NCBI GenBank assembly: GCA_958295765.1
Contig: CATQHB010000002.1
Span: 942,091 to 1,006,090 of the forward strand
Reading direction: 5' to 3'
Origin: an uncultured Dehalococcoidia bacterium
GTDB lineage: Bacteria; Chloroflexota; Dehalococcoidia; Lucifugimonadales; UBA3495
DNA: 64,000 nucleotides
Shown here: positions 24,656-33,408 of the stretch, one piece after another
Numbering within the stretch: the first letter of the stretch is position 1
Layout: each line of letters starts with the position of its first letter
Notes under the pieces: generated by a model
The model's input: the letters and a program-made list of their open reading frames with translations, nothing else
The model's database searches: none
What the model was told of the DNA's origin: nothing
Position numbers and translations under genes: made by a program

Positions 24656-26410
24656 CTAATCGTTGGTCAGAAAGGGGGACTGGCTGATGATGCCGAAAAC
24701 CCGGGAGTCTTCCTCGTCCCGGTATTGCTTGTCCTGTTCCAGCTTGTCCCGCAGGTGTTGCGCCTGTTCCCGGGTTTGCCAGGGGGTATCGTCAATGACT
24801 ACGAACTCTTTGGCGCCGGCATTTTTCGACCGTTGCTGCACGGCCACCTGCCCGAACAGGTCAATCACCAGCCGGAGGCGGGAGCCAATCAACCGGGTAT
24901 TGATTTTGGGGTCAACCAGGCATTGCGCAAGGACAATGTCGTCCGGCGTAGAGACGGTTACCTCGTACCGTTCGTTGCTGTACGGGTCGTCGGGTTGCTC
25001 CGACAACTCCTCCCCGGACACGAAGGCGTCAAAGGGCCGGTGCAAGGAGGGGGCAAAATGCTGGTAAGGTTCGTACTGAACCTTCGCCCCGGTTCTTAAA
25101 TCCTCCAGCGTAACCCGCACCGGCAGCCGGTTGACGTACAAGGGGGTATATTCCCGTTTCGCCGACTGGTCGAAGTCGGCTTCCGCAGAATAACAGGCGC
25201 CGATGCTGGCGCCGGTCAGCGCCGCTTCTTCCACCCCTTCAAGCAGATCTTCGGCCAGGATTACCTTGCCGGCTCCGAACAGGGCTTCCAGATACTCCTT
25301 AAAGAAAGGGGATTTGGTAGGCCCACCGAACAGGATGATGCCGTCCACGTCTGCCGCCAGGTCATTCCACTTCAGTTGCCAGACGAAACTCACCTCTCCG
25401 GTGTCCCGGTTTTTATGCAGGATTTCCCCCAGGGGCGGGGCGCCGCCGCCGCCATCCCGTTTCCACAGGGTCTTGGCGCTGATGTAGGAGTCGCGCAGCA
25501 CCGATACCGACTTCTCGGCAAACTTGATTTCCTTCAACACGGCGTTGACGCTTTCCAGCGTTACCACCGTCCCGTCCCCCAGGGTCTCCGATGGACTTGC
25601 CGGAGTGCGGTCTTCTTTCGCTTTCCGCAGCACCTTGGAAAGCCCGGAATGGCTCAGCTTTTCCTTGAGCCTTTTATCTATATCCGTTCCGCCCAGCAGC
25701 GGATGCCCGTTGGCTCCGTAAATCAGCATCTGCTGGTCCGGTTCGGCCAATTCCACCAGGGCGCAGTCGAAAGAGCCGCCGCCAATGTCGTAAACCAGGT
25801 AGGAACCCTCCCGCAGGTCGCCCAGCTTACGGGCGGCAATCAGGAACAGTATCGGCTCTTCAACAATCCACTTGGCGCTGCCCTTGCCCGTTATGCGGGA
25901 CAGGACTCCCGCTAGTTCCGTGCGGTAGCGAAAGTCCGAGTGTACCGGGCAACCGGCGCGCCATTCGTACTCGCCGGTGATTTCGGCCCGGCGAAACGCC
26001 TCGGCCAGGATGGAATGAATCAAATCCCAAACCGGGAACGCCTGCCCCCACTTTTCTACGCAGAGGGTTTCCGGGTTCCACCACTCCGGCGGCCAACCCT
26101 TTTCCTCATCCTGGGCGTTAAGGCAGTCCAGGTGCCACCGCACGTACTGGTCGGTGGACATAGCAAATCGCTTGGCAATGTCAACTACCAGGGTCGTATC
26201 TTTAGGTTCCTGCTCCAGGTCTTCGGCGTCCTCGCCCACGATAATGGAAACCTCGCCACTGGCCTGACGCCGGAGCGCTACCACCGCCGGCATCAACGTG
26301 GGATTCTCGGAGAATCCGATGTGTTTAGATTGAGGCGGCAGGTCTTGTTCGGAGTCCCAAGTGGCAATCCGAACATTGGTAGTCCCGAAATCTACACCGA
26401 CGATTTGCAT
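24656..26410 (-). CDS. Hsp70-like ATPase (divergent DnaK)
   Basis: 584 residues. Actin-like ATPase motifs are intact: VDFGTTN (phosphate 1, residues 5-11), VYDIGGGSFD (phosphate 2) and ILFGGPTKSP (adenosine). The C-terminal part is shorter than in DnaK and shows no typical helical lid or EEVD-like tail, so this is a divergent Hsp70, not the housekeeping chaperone. Its start overlaps the stop of the GrpE-like gene (TAATG). The neighbours suggest a dedicated cofactor system. Confidence 0.88.
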   Translation of the reverse strand: MQIVGVDFGTTNVRIATWDSEQDLPPQSKHIGFSENPTLMPAVVALRRQASGEVSIIVGEDAEDLEQEPKDTTLVVDIAKRFAMSTDQYVRWHLDCLNAQDEEKGWPPEWWNPETLCVEKWGQAFPVWDLIHSILAEAFRRAEITGEYEWRAGCPVHSDFRYRTELAGVLSRITGKGSAKWIVEEPILFLIAARKLGDLREGSYLVYDIGGGSFDCALVELAEPDQQMLIYGANGHPLLGGTDIDKRLKEKLSHSGLSKVLRKAKEDRTPASPSETLGDGTVVTLESVNAVLKEIKFAEKSVSVLRDSYISAKTLWKRDGGGGAPPLGEILHKNRDTGEVSFVWQLKWNDLAADVDGIILFGGPTKSPFFKEYLEALFGAGKVILAEDLLEGVEEAALTGASIGACYSAEADFDQSAKREYTPLYVNRLPVRVTLEDLRTGAKVQYEPYQHFAPSLHRPFDAFVSGEELSEQPDDPYSNERYEVTVSTPDDIVLAQCLVDPKINTRLIGSRLRLVIDLFGQVAVQQRSKNAGAKEFVVIDDTPWQTREQAQHLRDKLEQDKQYRDEEDSRVFGIISQSPFLTND

Positions 26411-27582
26411 TAGTTATCCCCTGTTTTTTGCGTTACTTTGGCCTTGAGCAGTACCGGCGCGCCAGCAGCGCCGCCACTGGCAATTACCCCCGGGGCCACC
26501 AGGCGAACCGGACTGCCGGCGGCGACGGTTTCCGGCGAATGGTGAAACTTCGGGTCATACGGCACGGCGTCGCCCACCTTGCCAAACAACTCGGCGTCCC
26601 CGTCATTCAGCACCATGGGGAGCCGTTGCATCACGTCCGCCAGGCGGGCCTCCGAACTTTTCTCCAGGTGGTAGGTTCCCTGAATAATGTCGCCGATCCG
26701 CAGCAGCATACCACTGCGTACTTCCAAGTTTGACTTCTGCCGTCCAGCCACCATTTCAGCCCGGAGGGTTTGTAGCTGATTCCGCAACCGCTCCGCTTCC
26801 CGTTCCTTGCGCTCCAAGTCGGCGGCGTAGGCTTCCCGCTGCTGTTTCAAGTCGGCGGCGTGGTTTTCCCGTTGCCGTTCCAGGTCGGCGGCGTAGGCTT
26901 CCTGATGCTGTTTCAGGTCGGCAGCGTGGGCTTCGCGCTGCTGTTTCAAGTCGGCGGCGTGGTTTTGCCGCTGTTGTTTCAAGTCGGCGGCGTGGCTTTC
27001 CCGCTGTAGTTTCGAGTCAGCATCGTGGTTTTCCCGTTGCTGTTGCAGGTCGGCGGCCCGTTCCCTGGCAGGGGCGGTTCTTGTTCTGGTAGCGCCGATA
27101 GTCTTGGCCGCCTTAGGCTCTGGCAATGGCTCGACCGGGATGTCTATAACCGATACTAGCTCGATAGGTTTGGACTGTTTGACCAGAAAATGGTCGCTGG
27201 CCTTGCCTACGCTGGGCCGAACCTTGTCCCACCAGGTCTCCCAGTTGACCTTCTTAGGCACGTTGGCGGCCAGCCGTTTCTTCACGTCGCCAGCCTTGCC
27301 AGCGCCGCCCAAGTCAACCAGGGTTGTGCTTACCAGTTTCAGCGGGTGGTTATAAACCCAATTCAGAACTTCTTCGGTGTCGTTGTAAAGGAATTCGCCA
27401 AGTCCCTCCGCCGGGAGTGATTTAAGGGAACGGAGGGCCGCTGCAAAGCTCATTCGTTGTTCCGGCTCGGCCCGGAAACTTACTACTACTTGATTCTCTT
27501 CCCGCTCCAGCCGGACAATTTTGCCGACACCCAATTCCGGGTGTTCTACCAGGGTGTCAGGCTTTAGTTCCGATATTTGCAT
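26410..27582 (-). CDS. GrpE-like protein with N-terminal domain and hendecad coiled coil
   Basis: 390 residues in three parts. Residues 1-150 form a domain with VEHPELGVGKIV and NWETWWDKV segments, like transcript-cleavage-factor/GreA-N-type domains. Residues 170-275 are an 11-residue repeat (HAADLKQQREA type) predicted as a continuous coiled coil. The C-terminus (about 300-390) resembles the GrpE beta domain (GDAVPYDPKFHH ... VLLKAKV), which binds Hsp70 and drives nucleotide exchange. Start ATG has CAGGAA upstream and a promoter at 27618. It heads the operon, so it is probably the exchange factor and targeting arm for the Hsp70-like ATPase. Confidence 0.75.
   Translation of the reverse strand: MQISELKPDTLVEHPELGVGKIVRLEREENQVVVSFRAEPEQRMSFAAALRSLKSLPAEGLGEFLYNDTEEVLNWVYNHPLKLVSTTLVDLGGAGKAGDVKKRLAANVPKKVNWETWWDKVRPSVGKASDHFLVKQSKPIELVSVIDIPVEPLPEPKAAKTIGATRTRTAPARERAADLQQQRENHDADSKLQRESHAADLKQQRQNHAADLKQQREAHAADLKQHQEAYAADLERQRENHAADLKQQREAYAADLERKEREAERLRNQLQTLRAEMVAGRQKSNLEVRSGMLLRIGDIIQGTYHLEKSSEARLADVMQRLPMVLNDGDAELFGKVGDAVPYDPKFHHSPETVAAGSPVRLVAPGVIASGGAAGAPVLLKAKVTQKTGDN
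26811..27060 (-). repeat. 33-base coding tandem repeat (11-residue coiled-coil units)
   Basis: About eight degenerate 33-base units encode the hendecad coiled coil. Repeat number could change by slippage without a frameshift and so alter arm length. Confidence 0.75.
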
Positions 27583-27617
27583 AAAGATTCCTGGCGGTGA
27601 TTTTTTGCTCGACTACC

Positions 27618-27646
27618 AGTATAACTTTCCGTCTCATTCAAGGCAA
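27618..27646 (-). promoter_or_regulatory. promoter of the GrpE-like/Hsp70/zinc-ribbon operon
   Basis: TTGCCT (27646-27641), 17 bases, TATACT (27623-27618) on the minus strand, about 35 bases upstream of the first start codon. Confidence 0.6.
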
Positions 27647-27700
27647 GAATACTTGTTGAAGTTTAACATAACTTTTGACTATATTGTGGCTATATCGCAG

Positions 27701-27729
27701 TTGACATTCACCTTTTCCTGTGCTAACTT
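27701..27729 (+). promoter_or_regulatory. promoter of the T-box/ilvB transcript
   Basis: TTGACA at 27701-27706, 17 bases, TAACTT at 27724-27729. The start point would fall just before the T-box stem I. Confidence 0.6.
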
Positions 27730-27734
27730 TCACA

Positions 27735-28060
27735 CACAAAGGCGTTGATGGAGACGAGTAGGCAGGGAGCGGCGCTCAAGCGAGCCTGGTACGGTGTGAG
27801 CAGGTAGGCCAACCTTGTTGAAAATCCCTCCGGAGCTGCCCGCCCAACAGCCCGTTGGTTTCGGTTTCTTGAACCGACCGGTTCAACTGACCGGTTCCAC
27901 TCCAACGGCGCCCAGTAAGCCCGGCCGAGGTTCGTCGCTCGTTATCCCTGACGGGGCATGATAGTGCCTGCTTAGAGAGGTCCGGTTCGCCGGATAAATA
28001 GGGTGGTACCGCGGGAATGTATTTGTCCCGTCCCTATGGGGGACGGGGCTTTTTTATTTG
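27735..28060 (+). ncRNA. T-box leader (tRNA-sensing riboswitch) upstream of ilvB
   Basis: GATGGAGACGAGTAG (27747-27761) matches the 5' T-box stem I entry and GGTGTGAG (27793-27800) a conserved stem I element. AGGGTGGTACCGCGGG (27999-28015) is the canonical T-box antiterminator sequence, followed by a terminator. In this class uncharged tRNA prevents termination. The specifier codon was not proven; a CTC (Leu) at 27828-27830 is at a plausible place. A branched-chain amino-acid tRNA is expected from the downstream gene. Confidence 0.9.
28027..28059 (+). terminator. T-box terminator hairpin
   Basis: CCCGTCCC (28027-28034) pairs with GGGACGGG (28040-28047), followed by GCTTTTTTATTT. It competes with the antiterminator just upstream. 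Confidence 0.85.
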
Positions 28061-28126
28061 GCCCGAGGGCAGCTTTCCCGATACCTTTCGCGGCGGGAGA
28101 AGGCTGATGACGTATTGGAGGCTGCT

Positions 28127-29821
28127 GTGAAACTCAAAGGTTCGGAAATCATCTGTGAGAGTCTGCTCCGGGAAGGGGTGGACGTGCTTTTCGGGCATCC
28201 CGGCGGGGCGATTCTGCCCTTCTACGACGCCCTCTGGGGCTATCCCCAACTGCGCCATATCCTGGTGCGCCACGAACAATCCGCCGCCCACGCCGCCGAC
28301 GGCTACTCCCGGGTTACCGGCAAGGTGGGCGTCTGCGTCGCCACCTCCGGCCCCGGAGCTACCAACCTGGTTACCGGCTTGATGGGCGCCAAGGCCGACT
28401 CGGTGCCCATGGTCGCCATCACCGGCCAGGTGGCCCGCACCGCCCTCGGCTCCGAGGCTTTTCAGGAGTGCGACATCTGCTCCATCGCCTCGGTCTGCAC
28501 CAAGCGAACCTACTTGGTGATGTCCGCCGCCGACCTGGCCCCCACCATCCGGGAGGCTTTCCAGATTGCCCAGGAGGGCCGGCCCGGCCCGGTGCTGATT
28601 GACGTGCCCCGGGACGTGCAACTGGAACTGGCCGAGTTTGAGTACCCGGAGATTCCCCTACCGGCGCCGGCGCCGCTGCTGCCGGAAACCGCCGGGCAAC
28701 TGGAACGGGCCGCCCGTCTGATTAACGATGCGGAACGTCCCGTGCTGATCGCCGGCCACGGTATCCTGGCCTCTCACGCCTGGAATGAGTTGATGGAGTT
28801 GGCCGAAACTACCGGGATACCGGTCATCAACACCCTGCTGGGCCTCAGCAGTTTCCCCCGCAACCATCCCCTGAGCCTGGGGATGTTGGGGATGCACGGG
28901 ATGTACTGGTCTAATATGGTGGTGGACCAGGCCGACCTGGTGGTGGGGCTGGGGATGCGCTTTGATGACCGGGTTACCGGCAAGGCATCATCCTTTGCGC
29001 CTCACGCCCGCATCATCCACCTGGACATCGAACCCAGCCAGGTGGGGCGGAACGTTCCGGTGGAGGTTCCCCTGGTGGGCGACGCCAAGGCGGTGCTGCA
29101 AGCCCTGGTTCCCCTGGTGCGGCGCCGGGAGCGGCCCGAATGGATGGCCTACATCGCGGACTTGAAGGTACATCATCCCTCCCTGGCGATTCCCAAAACC
29201 GACTCTCTGCTGGCCCAGCACGTCTTGTCGGAGATGAACGAACTGATTCAGGAGAACCCGGACACGGTGGTAGTTACCGGCGTCGGGCAGCACCAGATGT
29301 GGGCGGCCCAGTTCCTCTTTTTCAACGGTTTCAACACCTTTGTCTCCTCCGGCGGCCTGGGCGCTATGGGGTTCGAGCTGCCGGCCGCCCTGGGCGCGCA
29401 GGTTGGGCAGCCGGGTGTGCCGGTCTGGAGCATTGCCGGCGACGGCGGCATCCAGATGACTTCTCAGGAATTGGCGACGGTGGCCCACGAAAACCTGCCG
29501 GTCAAGATTGCCCTGATTAACAACGGCTACCTGGGCATGGTGCGCCAGTGGCAGGAAATGTTCTTTGAGAATCACCTGAAAGAGGTGCCGATTCCCGGCC
29601 CGGAGTTCGTGAAGTTGGCCCATGCCTACGGGATTCCGGCGCAGCGGGTAACGCATCAGGAAGACGTTATGCCGGCCCTGCGCCAGGCCCAGGCCCACGA
29701 CGGCCCCTACCTGGTGGAGTTCGTGGTGGACCCGTCGGTGAACCTGTACCCCATGGTGCCCCCCGGCGGTTCGCTGGGCGACACGATGGAAGACCCCCTG
29801 ACCGCCGTCAGCCAACCCTGA
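28127..29821 (+). CDS. ilvB: acetolactate synthase large subunit
   Basis: 564-residue ThDP enzyme that condenses pyruvate to acetolactate, the first common step of Val/Leu/Ile synthesis. Motifs: GHPGGAILPFYD at the N-terminus, catalytic Glu in VRHEQSAAH, FAD-region GMRFDDRVTG, and GDGGIQM ... NNGYLGMVRQWQ in the PP domain. GTG 28127 is chosen because TGGAGG lies 5 bases upstream and the T-box terminator precedes it. No small subunit ilvN or ilvC follows; the next gene is an HTH protein. Controlled by the T-box. Confidence 0.93.
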   Translation: MKLKGSEIICESLLREGVDVLFGHPGGAILPFYDALWGYPQLRHILVRHEQSAAHAADGYSRVTGKVGVCVATSGPGATNLVTGLMGAKADSVPMVAITGQVARTALGSEAFQECDICSIASVCTKRTYLVMSAADLAPTIREAFQIAQEGRPGPVLIDVPRDVQLELAEFEYPEIPLPAPAPLLPETAGQLERAARLINDAERPVLIAGHGILASHAWNELMELAETTGIPVINTLLGLSSFPRNHPLSLGMLGMHGMYWSNMVVDQADLVVGLGMRFDDRVTGKASSFAPHARIIHLDIEPSQVGRNVPVEVPLVGDAKAVLQALVPLVRRRERPEWMAYIADLKVHHPSLAIPKTDSLLAQHVLSEMNELIQENPDTVVVTGVGQHQMWAAQFLFFNGFNTFVSSGGLGAMGFELPAALGAQVGQPGVPVWSIAGDGGIQMTSQELATVAHENLPVKIALINNGYLGMVRQWQEMFFENHLKEVPIPGPEFVKLAHAYGIPAQRVTHQEDVMPALRQAQAHDGPYLVEFVVDPSVNLYPMVPPGGSLGDTMEDPLTAVSQP

Positions 29822-29852
29822 CCGGGTGCGGTTTAAGAAAGGAAAGGAAGTT

Positions 29853-30257
29853 TTGGAAGAAGTAACCATTCAGGAAGCGTCGCGGCGGCTGAACGTCTCT
29901 CAGGATGTCATCCGCCGCTGCATCCGGGAGGGGAAGCTGCAAGCCCGGCGGCAGACCGGCGCCGCCGGCCGGGCCTGGCTGGTGGAATTGCCCGAAGACG
30001 GCTGGCAGGACGACGCCAAGAGTCAAATTAACGGCCTGGCCCAGCAGTTGACCCCCTGGTGGTGGCCCAACCCCCGCCAGGCCGGGGAAGTGCATTACGT
30101 GGACAGCCTGGGCATTGAGGAAGTGGCACCCCTGTTCCTCTGCGGCCTCACCGCCCCGGACTTCTGGCCGGCGGTAGGCCATTCCCCCGAACAACGCTGC
30201 CCCCGCTGCCTCCAGGAGGTACAACGCCGGGGCTGGCCTTTGGAAACGCGGGAGTAG
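29853..30257 (+). CDS. helix-turn-helix protein co-transcribed with ilvB
   Basis: 134 residues from TTG 29853, preceded by AAGGAAAGGAAG; an upstream in-frame GTG at 29826 has no such site. VTIQEASRRLNVSQDVIRRC ... GKLQARR is an excisionase/MerR-type HTH at residues 4-34. The rest is Trp-rich (LTPWWWPNP) and ends with a CPRC pair. It follows ilvB by 31 bases, so the T-box should control it too. Role unknown; possibly a regulator. Confidence 0.65.
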   Translation: MEEVTIQEASRRLNVSQDVIRRCIREGKLQARRQTGAAGRAWLVELPEDGWQDDAKSQINGLAQQLTPWWWPNPRQAGEVHYVDSLGIEEVAPLFLCGLTAPDFWPAVGHSPEQRCPRCLQEVQRRGWPLETRE

Positions 30258-30298
30258 CGGGCTTACTCCCGGCAAGTTGGTATTATTGTTATAGGCGC

Positions 30299-31790
30299 AG
30301 GGGCGGGTTATAAACCCGCCCCTACCCGGTTCAATGATAAGCCACGTTGGGGATACCGCGAATAACGTCCCTACCCCCGGCCCCTTTCCCCTCACCCCCG
30401 GCCGGTTGGCATTACCGTCATCGTAGGGGCGGGTTACAAACCCGCCTTTCCCGCAAAAGTCGGGGTAACTTGTGGGAATGGTGTTGCCGTATTTGACCGA
30501 TCCTTGCCTTGAGGCCAGGGCGGGTTACAAACCCGCCCCTACCAGATAATACCAAGCCACTTTGAGGACTCACCCCTACCGGGTAATACCAAGCCGCGTG
30601 GGGGATACCGCTCATCCAGAGCTTGTCGAAGGATAGGTGAATGGTTCGACAAGCTCACCATGAGCGGTTATAGGTGTCTTGGTCAAGTGTAAGGGCGGGT
30701 TTGTAACCCGCCCTTACCGGTGATAATACCAAGCCACGTTGAGGAATCACCCCTACCGGGTAATACCAAACCACATTGGGAATACCGCTCATCCTGAGCT
30801 TGTCGAAGGATGGGTGAATGGTTCGACAGGCTCACCATGAGCGGTTATAGGTGTCTTGGTCAGGCGTAGGGGCGGGTTACAAACCCGCCTCTACCCGTGA
30901 TAATGACAAGCTATGTTGGGGATACCTTGAATAACGCCCTTACTCCCGGCCCCTTTCCCTTCACGCCGTCAGGTTGGCATTACCGCCATCGTAGGGGCGG
31001 GTTTGTAACCCGCCTTTCCCGCAAAAGTCGGGGTAGCTTGTGGAAATGGTGTTGCCGTATTTGACCTATCTTTGCCTTGGAGCCAGGGCGGGTTACAAAC
31101 CCGCCCCTACCAGATAATACCAGGCCACTTTGAGGAATCACCCCTACGGTGTAATACCGATCCACGTTGGGATACCGCTCATCCTGAGCTTGTCGAAGGA
31201 TAGGTGAATGGTTCGACAAGCTCACCATGAGCGGTTAATAGGTGTCTTGGTCAAGTGTAAGGGCGGGTTACAAACCCGCCCCTACCCGGATAATGACAAG
31301 CCACGTTGGGGATACCGCGAATAACGCCCTTACCCCCGGCCCCTTTCCATTCACGCCGTTAAGGTGGTATCACCGTCATCGTAGGGGCGGGTTTCAAACC
31401 CGCCCTTCCCGCAAAAGTCGAGGTAGCTTGTGGAAATGGTGTTGCCGTATTTGACCGATCCTTGCCTTGAGGCCAGGGCGGGTTACAAACCCGCCCCTAC
31501 CAGATAATACCAGGCCACTTTGAGGAATCCCCACTTACCCGTGTTGGAGATACCGCTCATCCTGAGCTTGTCGAAGGATGGGTGAACGGTTCGACAGGCT
31601 CACCATGAGCGGTTGATAGGTGTCTTGGTCAAGTGTAAGGGCGGGTTATAAACCCGCCCCTACCCTGATAATGACAAGCCACTTTGGGATACCGCGAATA
31701 ACGTCCCTACTCCCGGCCACTTTCTATTCACGCCGTCAGGTTGGCATTACCGTCATCGTAGGGGCGGGTTTGTAACCCGCCCTGGCCGCA
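30299..31790. repeat. composite tandem array of REP palindromes
   Basis: About 1.5 kb without genes, built from two palindrome families: GGGCGGGTT...AACCCGCCC elements and CTCATCCTGAGC/CTCACCATGAGC inverted pairs. They are joined by conserved linkers such as GTGTTGCCGTATTTGACC and AGGTGTCTTGGTCA. The marker GTAGGGGCGGG after TC(A)TC begins at 30423, 30991, 31381 and 31758, giving units of about 568, 390 and 377 bases, so a roughly 380-base unit is repeated and the first copy carries an extra insert. Confidence 0.85.
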
Positions 31791-31832
31791 AAAGGCAAGT
31801 CAACTTGCGGTAGGGGCATCACCGTATTTGAC

Positions 31833-32459
31833 CTAACTTACCTGGTACACCCATACCTGGTGCAGAACCTCCGGCTCTCCCTTGGGCAGGGGTTGGAAGG
31901 TATCGGTAACCTCGACCAGTTTCCATAGCCCCGCCGCGTCCAGGGCCTCCTGTTTCTCCTTGAACCCGTTGTCCCGGTGGGTGTCGGTGCGCAGGCTGAA
32001 AACGATGTGGCCGCCGGGCTTGGTAACCCGCACCAGTTCGTCCAGGGAGCCGGCCGGGGCGTGGCCCTGGGTGAACACCCCCACCACCACGGTGGCGTCA
32101 AAGGCATCGGTGGGGTAGGCCAGCGTCTCCCCCATGGTCATCTGGTCAAAAGCCTGGTAGATATTCTTCCGGCGGGCTACCTCCAGCATCCCCTGGGACA
32201 GGTCCATCGCGGTCAGGCGCCGGTAGCCCAGGTCGTAGAGGCACTGCCCCACCAGGCCGGTGCCGGCCCCGGCGTCCAGGATGGCGGCGGCGGCGGGGAC
32301 GTGGCGGGCGAAGGTCTCGGCGGTGCGCTGGGGAGAAATCCAGCCGAAGTCGGCCTCCAGGTCGGCGTCATACTCCTCGGCCCAGCGGTCGTAACGCTCC
32401 TCCAGTTCCTGCTCATTTTGAGAGGAATAGACCCATTGCACCCGGTTTTGCTCAGTCAT
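31833..32459 (-). CDS. class I SAM-dependent methyltransferase
   Basis: 208 residues. Motif I ILDAGAGTGLVG (about 58-69), acidic loop DLSQGML, and post-motif VTKPGGHIVFSLR. The N-terminus has RYDRWAEEYDADL, typical of small-molecule or UbiE-like methyltransferases. Substrate not assigned. A 127-base gap with a strong hairpin separates it from the second methyltransferase upstream. Confidence 0.85.
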   Translation of the reverse strand: MTEQNRVQWVYSSQNEQELEERYDRWAEEYDADLEADFGWISPQRTAETFARHVPAAAAILDAGAGTGLVGQCLYDLGYRRLTAMDLSQGMLEVARRKNIYQAFDQMTMGETLAYPTDAFDATVVVGVFTQGHAPAGSLDELVRVTKPGGHIVFSLRTDTHRDNGFKEKQEALDAAGLWKLVEVTDTFQPLPKGEPEVLHQVWVYQVS

Positions 32460-32513
32460 AAGTCCTTCCTTTCGGGGTTTGGCTCACCATAGAGTAACCG
32501 ATACACAAAGCGC

Positions 32514-32558
32514 GCGGCGACCGGCAGAGATTCACCGGGAACCTCTGCCGATCGCCGC
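32514..32558 (-). terminator. long GC hairpin between two methyltransferase genes
   Basis: GCGGCGA/TCGCCGC and CGGCAGAG/CTCTGCCG pair with one mismatch, giving a 16-bp stem and 13-base loop. No T run follows, so it may protect or process RNA rather than terminate it. Confidence 0.45.
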
Positions 32559-32586
32559 ATTTCGGTGGTGAGAAACCCCCAAGCAA

Positions 32587-33408
32587 CTAGGGTTTCCGGC
32601 AGACAAACAGCGCCCAGCCCACCTCTTTGCGGTCCACGGAGCGGGCGGTTTCCTGATAGGCTTCGGCCAGGAAAGCGAACCGTTCCCGGTGTTCCTCGTT
32701 GCCCCGGGAGGCGGCGTCGCTCAGCATTTGATAGCTGGTCTTCAGGTGGCGGGAAATGTCCTCCGCCTCCAACACCTCAAACCCGGCCGCTTTCAGGGCT
32801 TCCTGGTAGGACTCAAAGCTGAAGTCCGTATCGTAAAGCAGCCGCTCATAGACGAACTTCCGGGCTTCCTCGCTGATGTTGGGCTGGGGCTTGAGCAAAT
32901 CGTCAAAGACGAAAATCCCGCCGGGTTCCAGCACCCGGTAAACCTCCTCCAGCACCTTCACCTTGTCCGGCACGTGGTAGATGGTGGCCTGGCTCCAGGC
33001 GTGGCTGAAGGTTCCCGCCGGAAAGGGCAAGTCGGTGGCCGAGGCTTTCTCAAAGGCCACCTTGTCCTGGACGGGCCTCGGCTCCTCTTCCAGGGAGTCA
33101 ATGGCGTTGGCGATGCGGACGCCGCTCAAATCGACCCCGGTTACCCGGCAGCCCAGGGCGTGGCAGAGGGCGATGGCGGTAGTGCCGCTGCCGCAGCCGA
33201 CGTCCAGCACGTGGGAATCGGCGGCCAGCTTACCCCGGCGGCGCATCACGGCGTTCAGGTTGGCGCCGGCCTCCAGGAAGGTCATATTGGCCCCGTCCTC
33301 AAACAGGCCCCAATGGACGCTGCCGTCCTTGTCCCACAGGGCGCGGTAAACGGCATCCTCGTGGTCGTAGTATTGCTCGGTTTGGGCTTCGCTAAACTTT
33401 GACAGCAT
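32587..33408 (-). CDS. class I SAM-dependent methyltransferase, panD-linked
   Basis: 273 residues with N-terminal YYDHEDAVYRALW, motif I VLDVGCGSGTTA and VLEPGGIFVFDD, resembling the sarcosine/dimethylglycine or cyclopropane-type small-molecule group. Its start lies inside the last 17 bases of panD, so the two are translationally coupled. The link to panD suggests a role near beta-alanine or coenzyme A chemistry, but this is inference from position only. Confidence 0.85.
   Translation of the reverse strand: MLSKFSEAQTEQYYDHEDAVYRALWDKDGSVHWGLFEDGANMTFLEAGANLNAVMRRRGKLAADSHVLDVGCGSGTTAIALCHALGCRVTGVDLSGVRIANAIDSLEEEPRPVQDKVAFEKASATDLPFPAGTFSHAWSQATIYHVPDKVKVLEEVYRVLEPGGIFVFDDLLKPQPNISEEARKFVYERLLYDTDFSFESYQEALKAAGFEVLEAEDISRHLKTSYQMLSDAASRGNEEHRERFAFLAEAYQETARSVDRKEVGWALFVCRKP

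Noticed and set aside
28034-29869. Long open frames opposite or offset to ilvB and many other GC-rich genes, e.g. 5'-3' frames across pepN (60477-62222) and metH (52755-55106)
   Set aside because: They mirror the real genes in other frames, have the biased composition of high-GC shadow frames and no ribosome sites or known motifs.
30299-31790. Regularly spaced palindromes that might suggest a CRISPR array
   Set aside because: The repeats are palindromes of two different families with conserved, not unique, linkers and no cas genes nearby.
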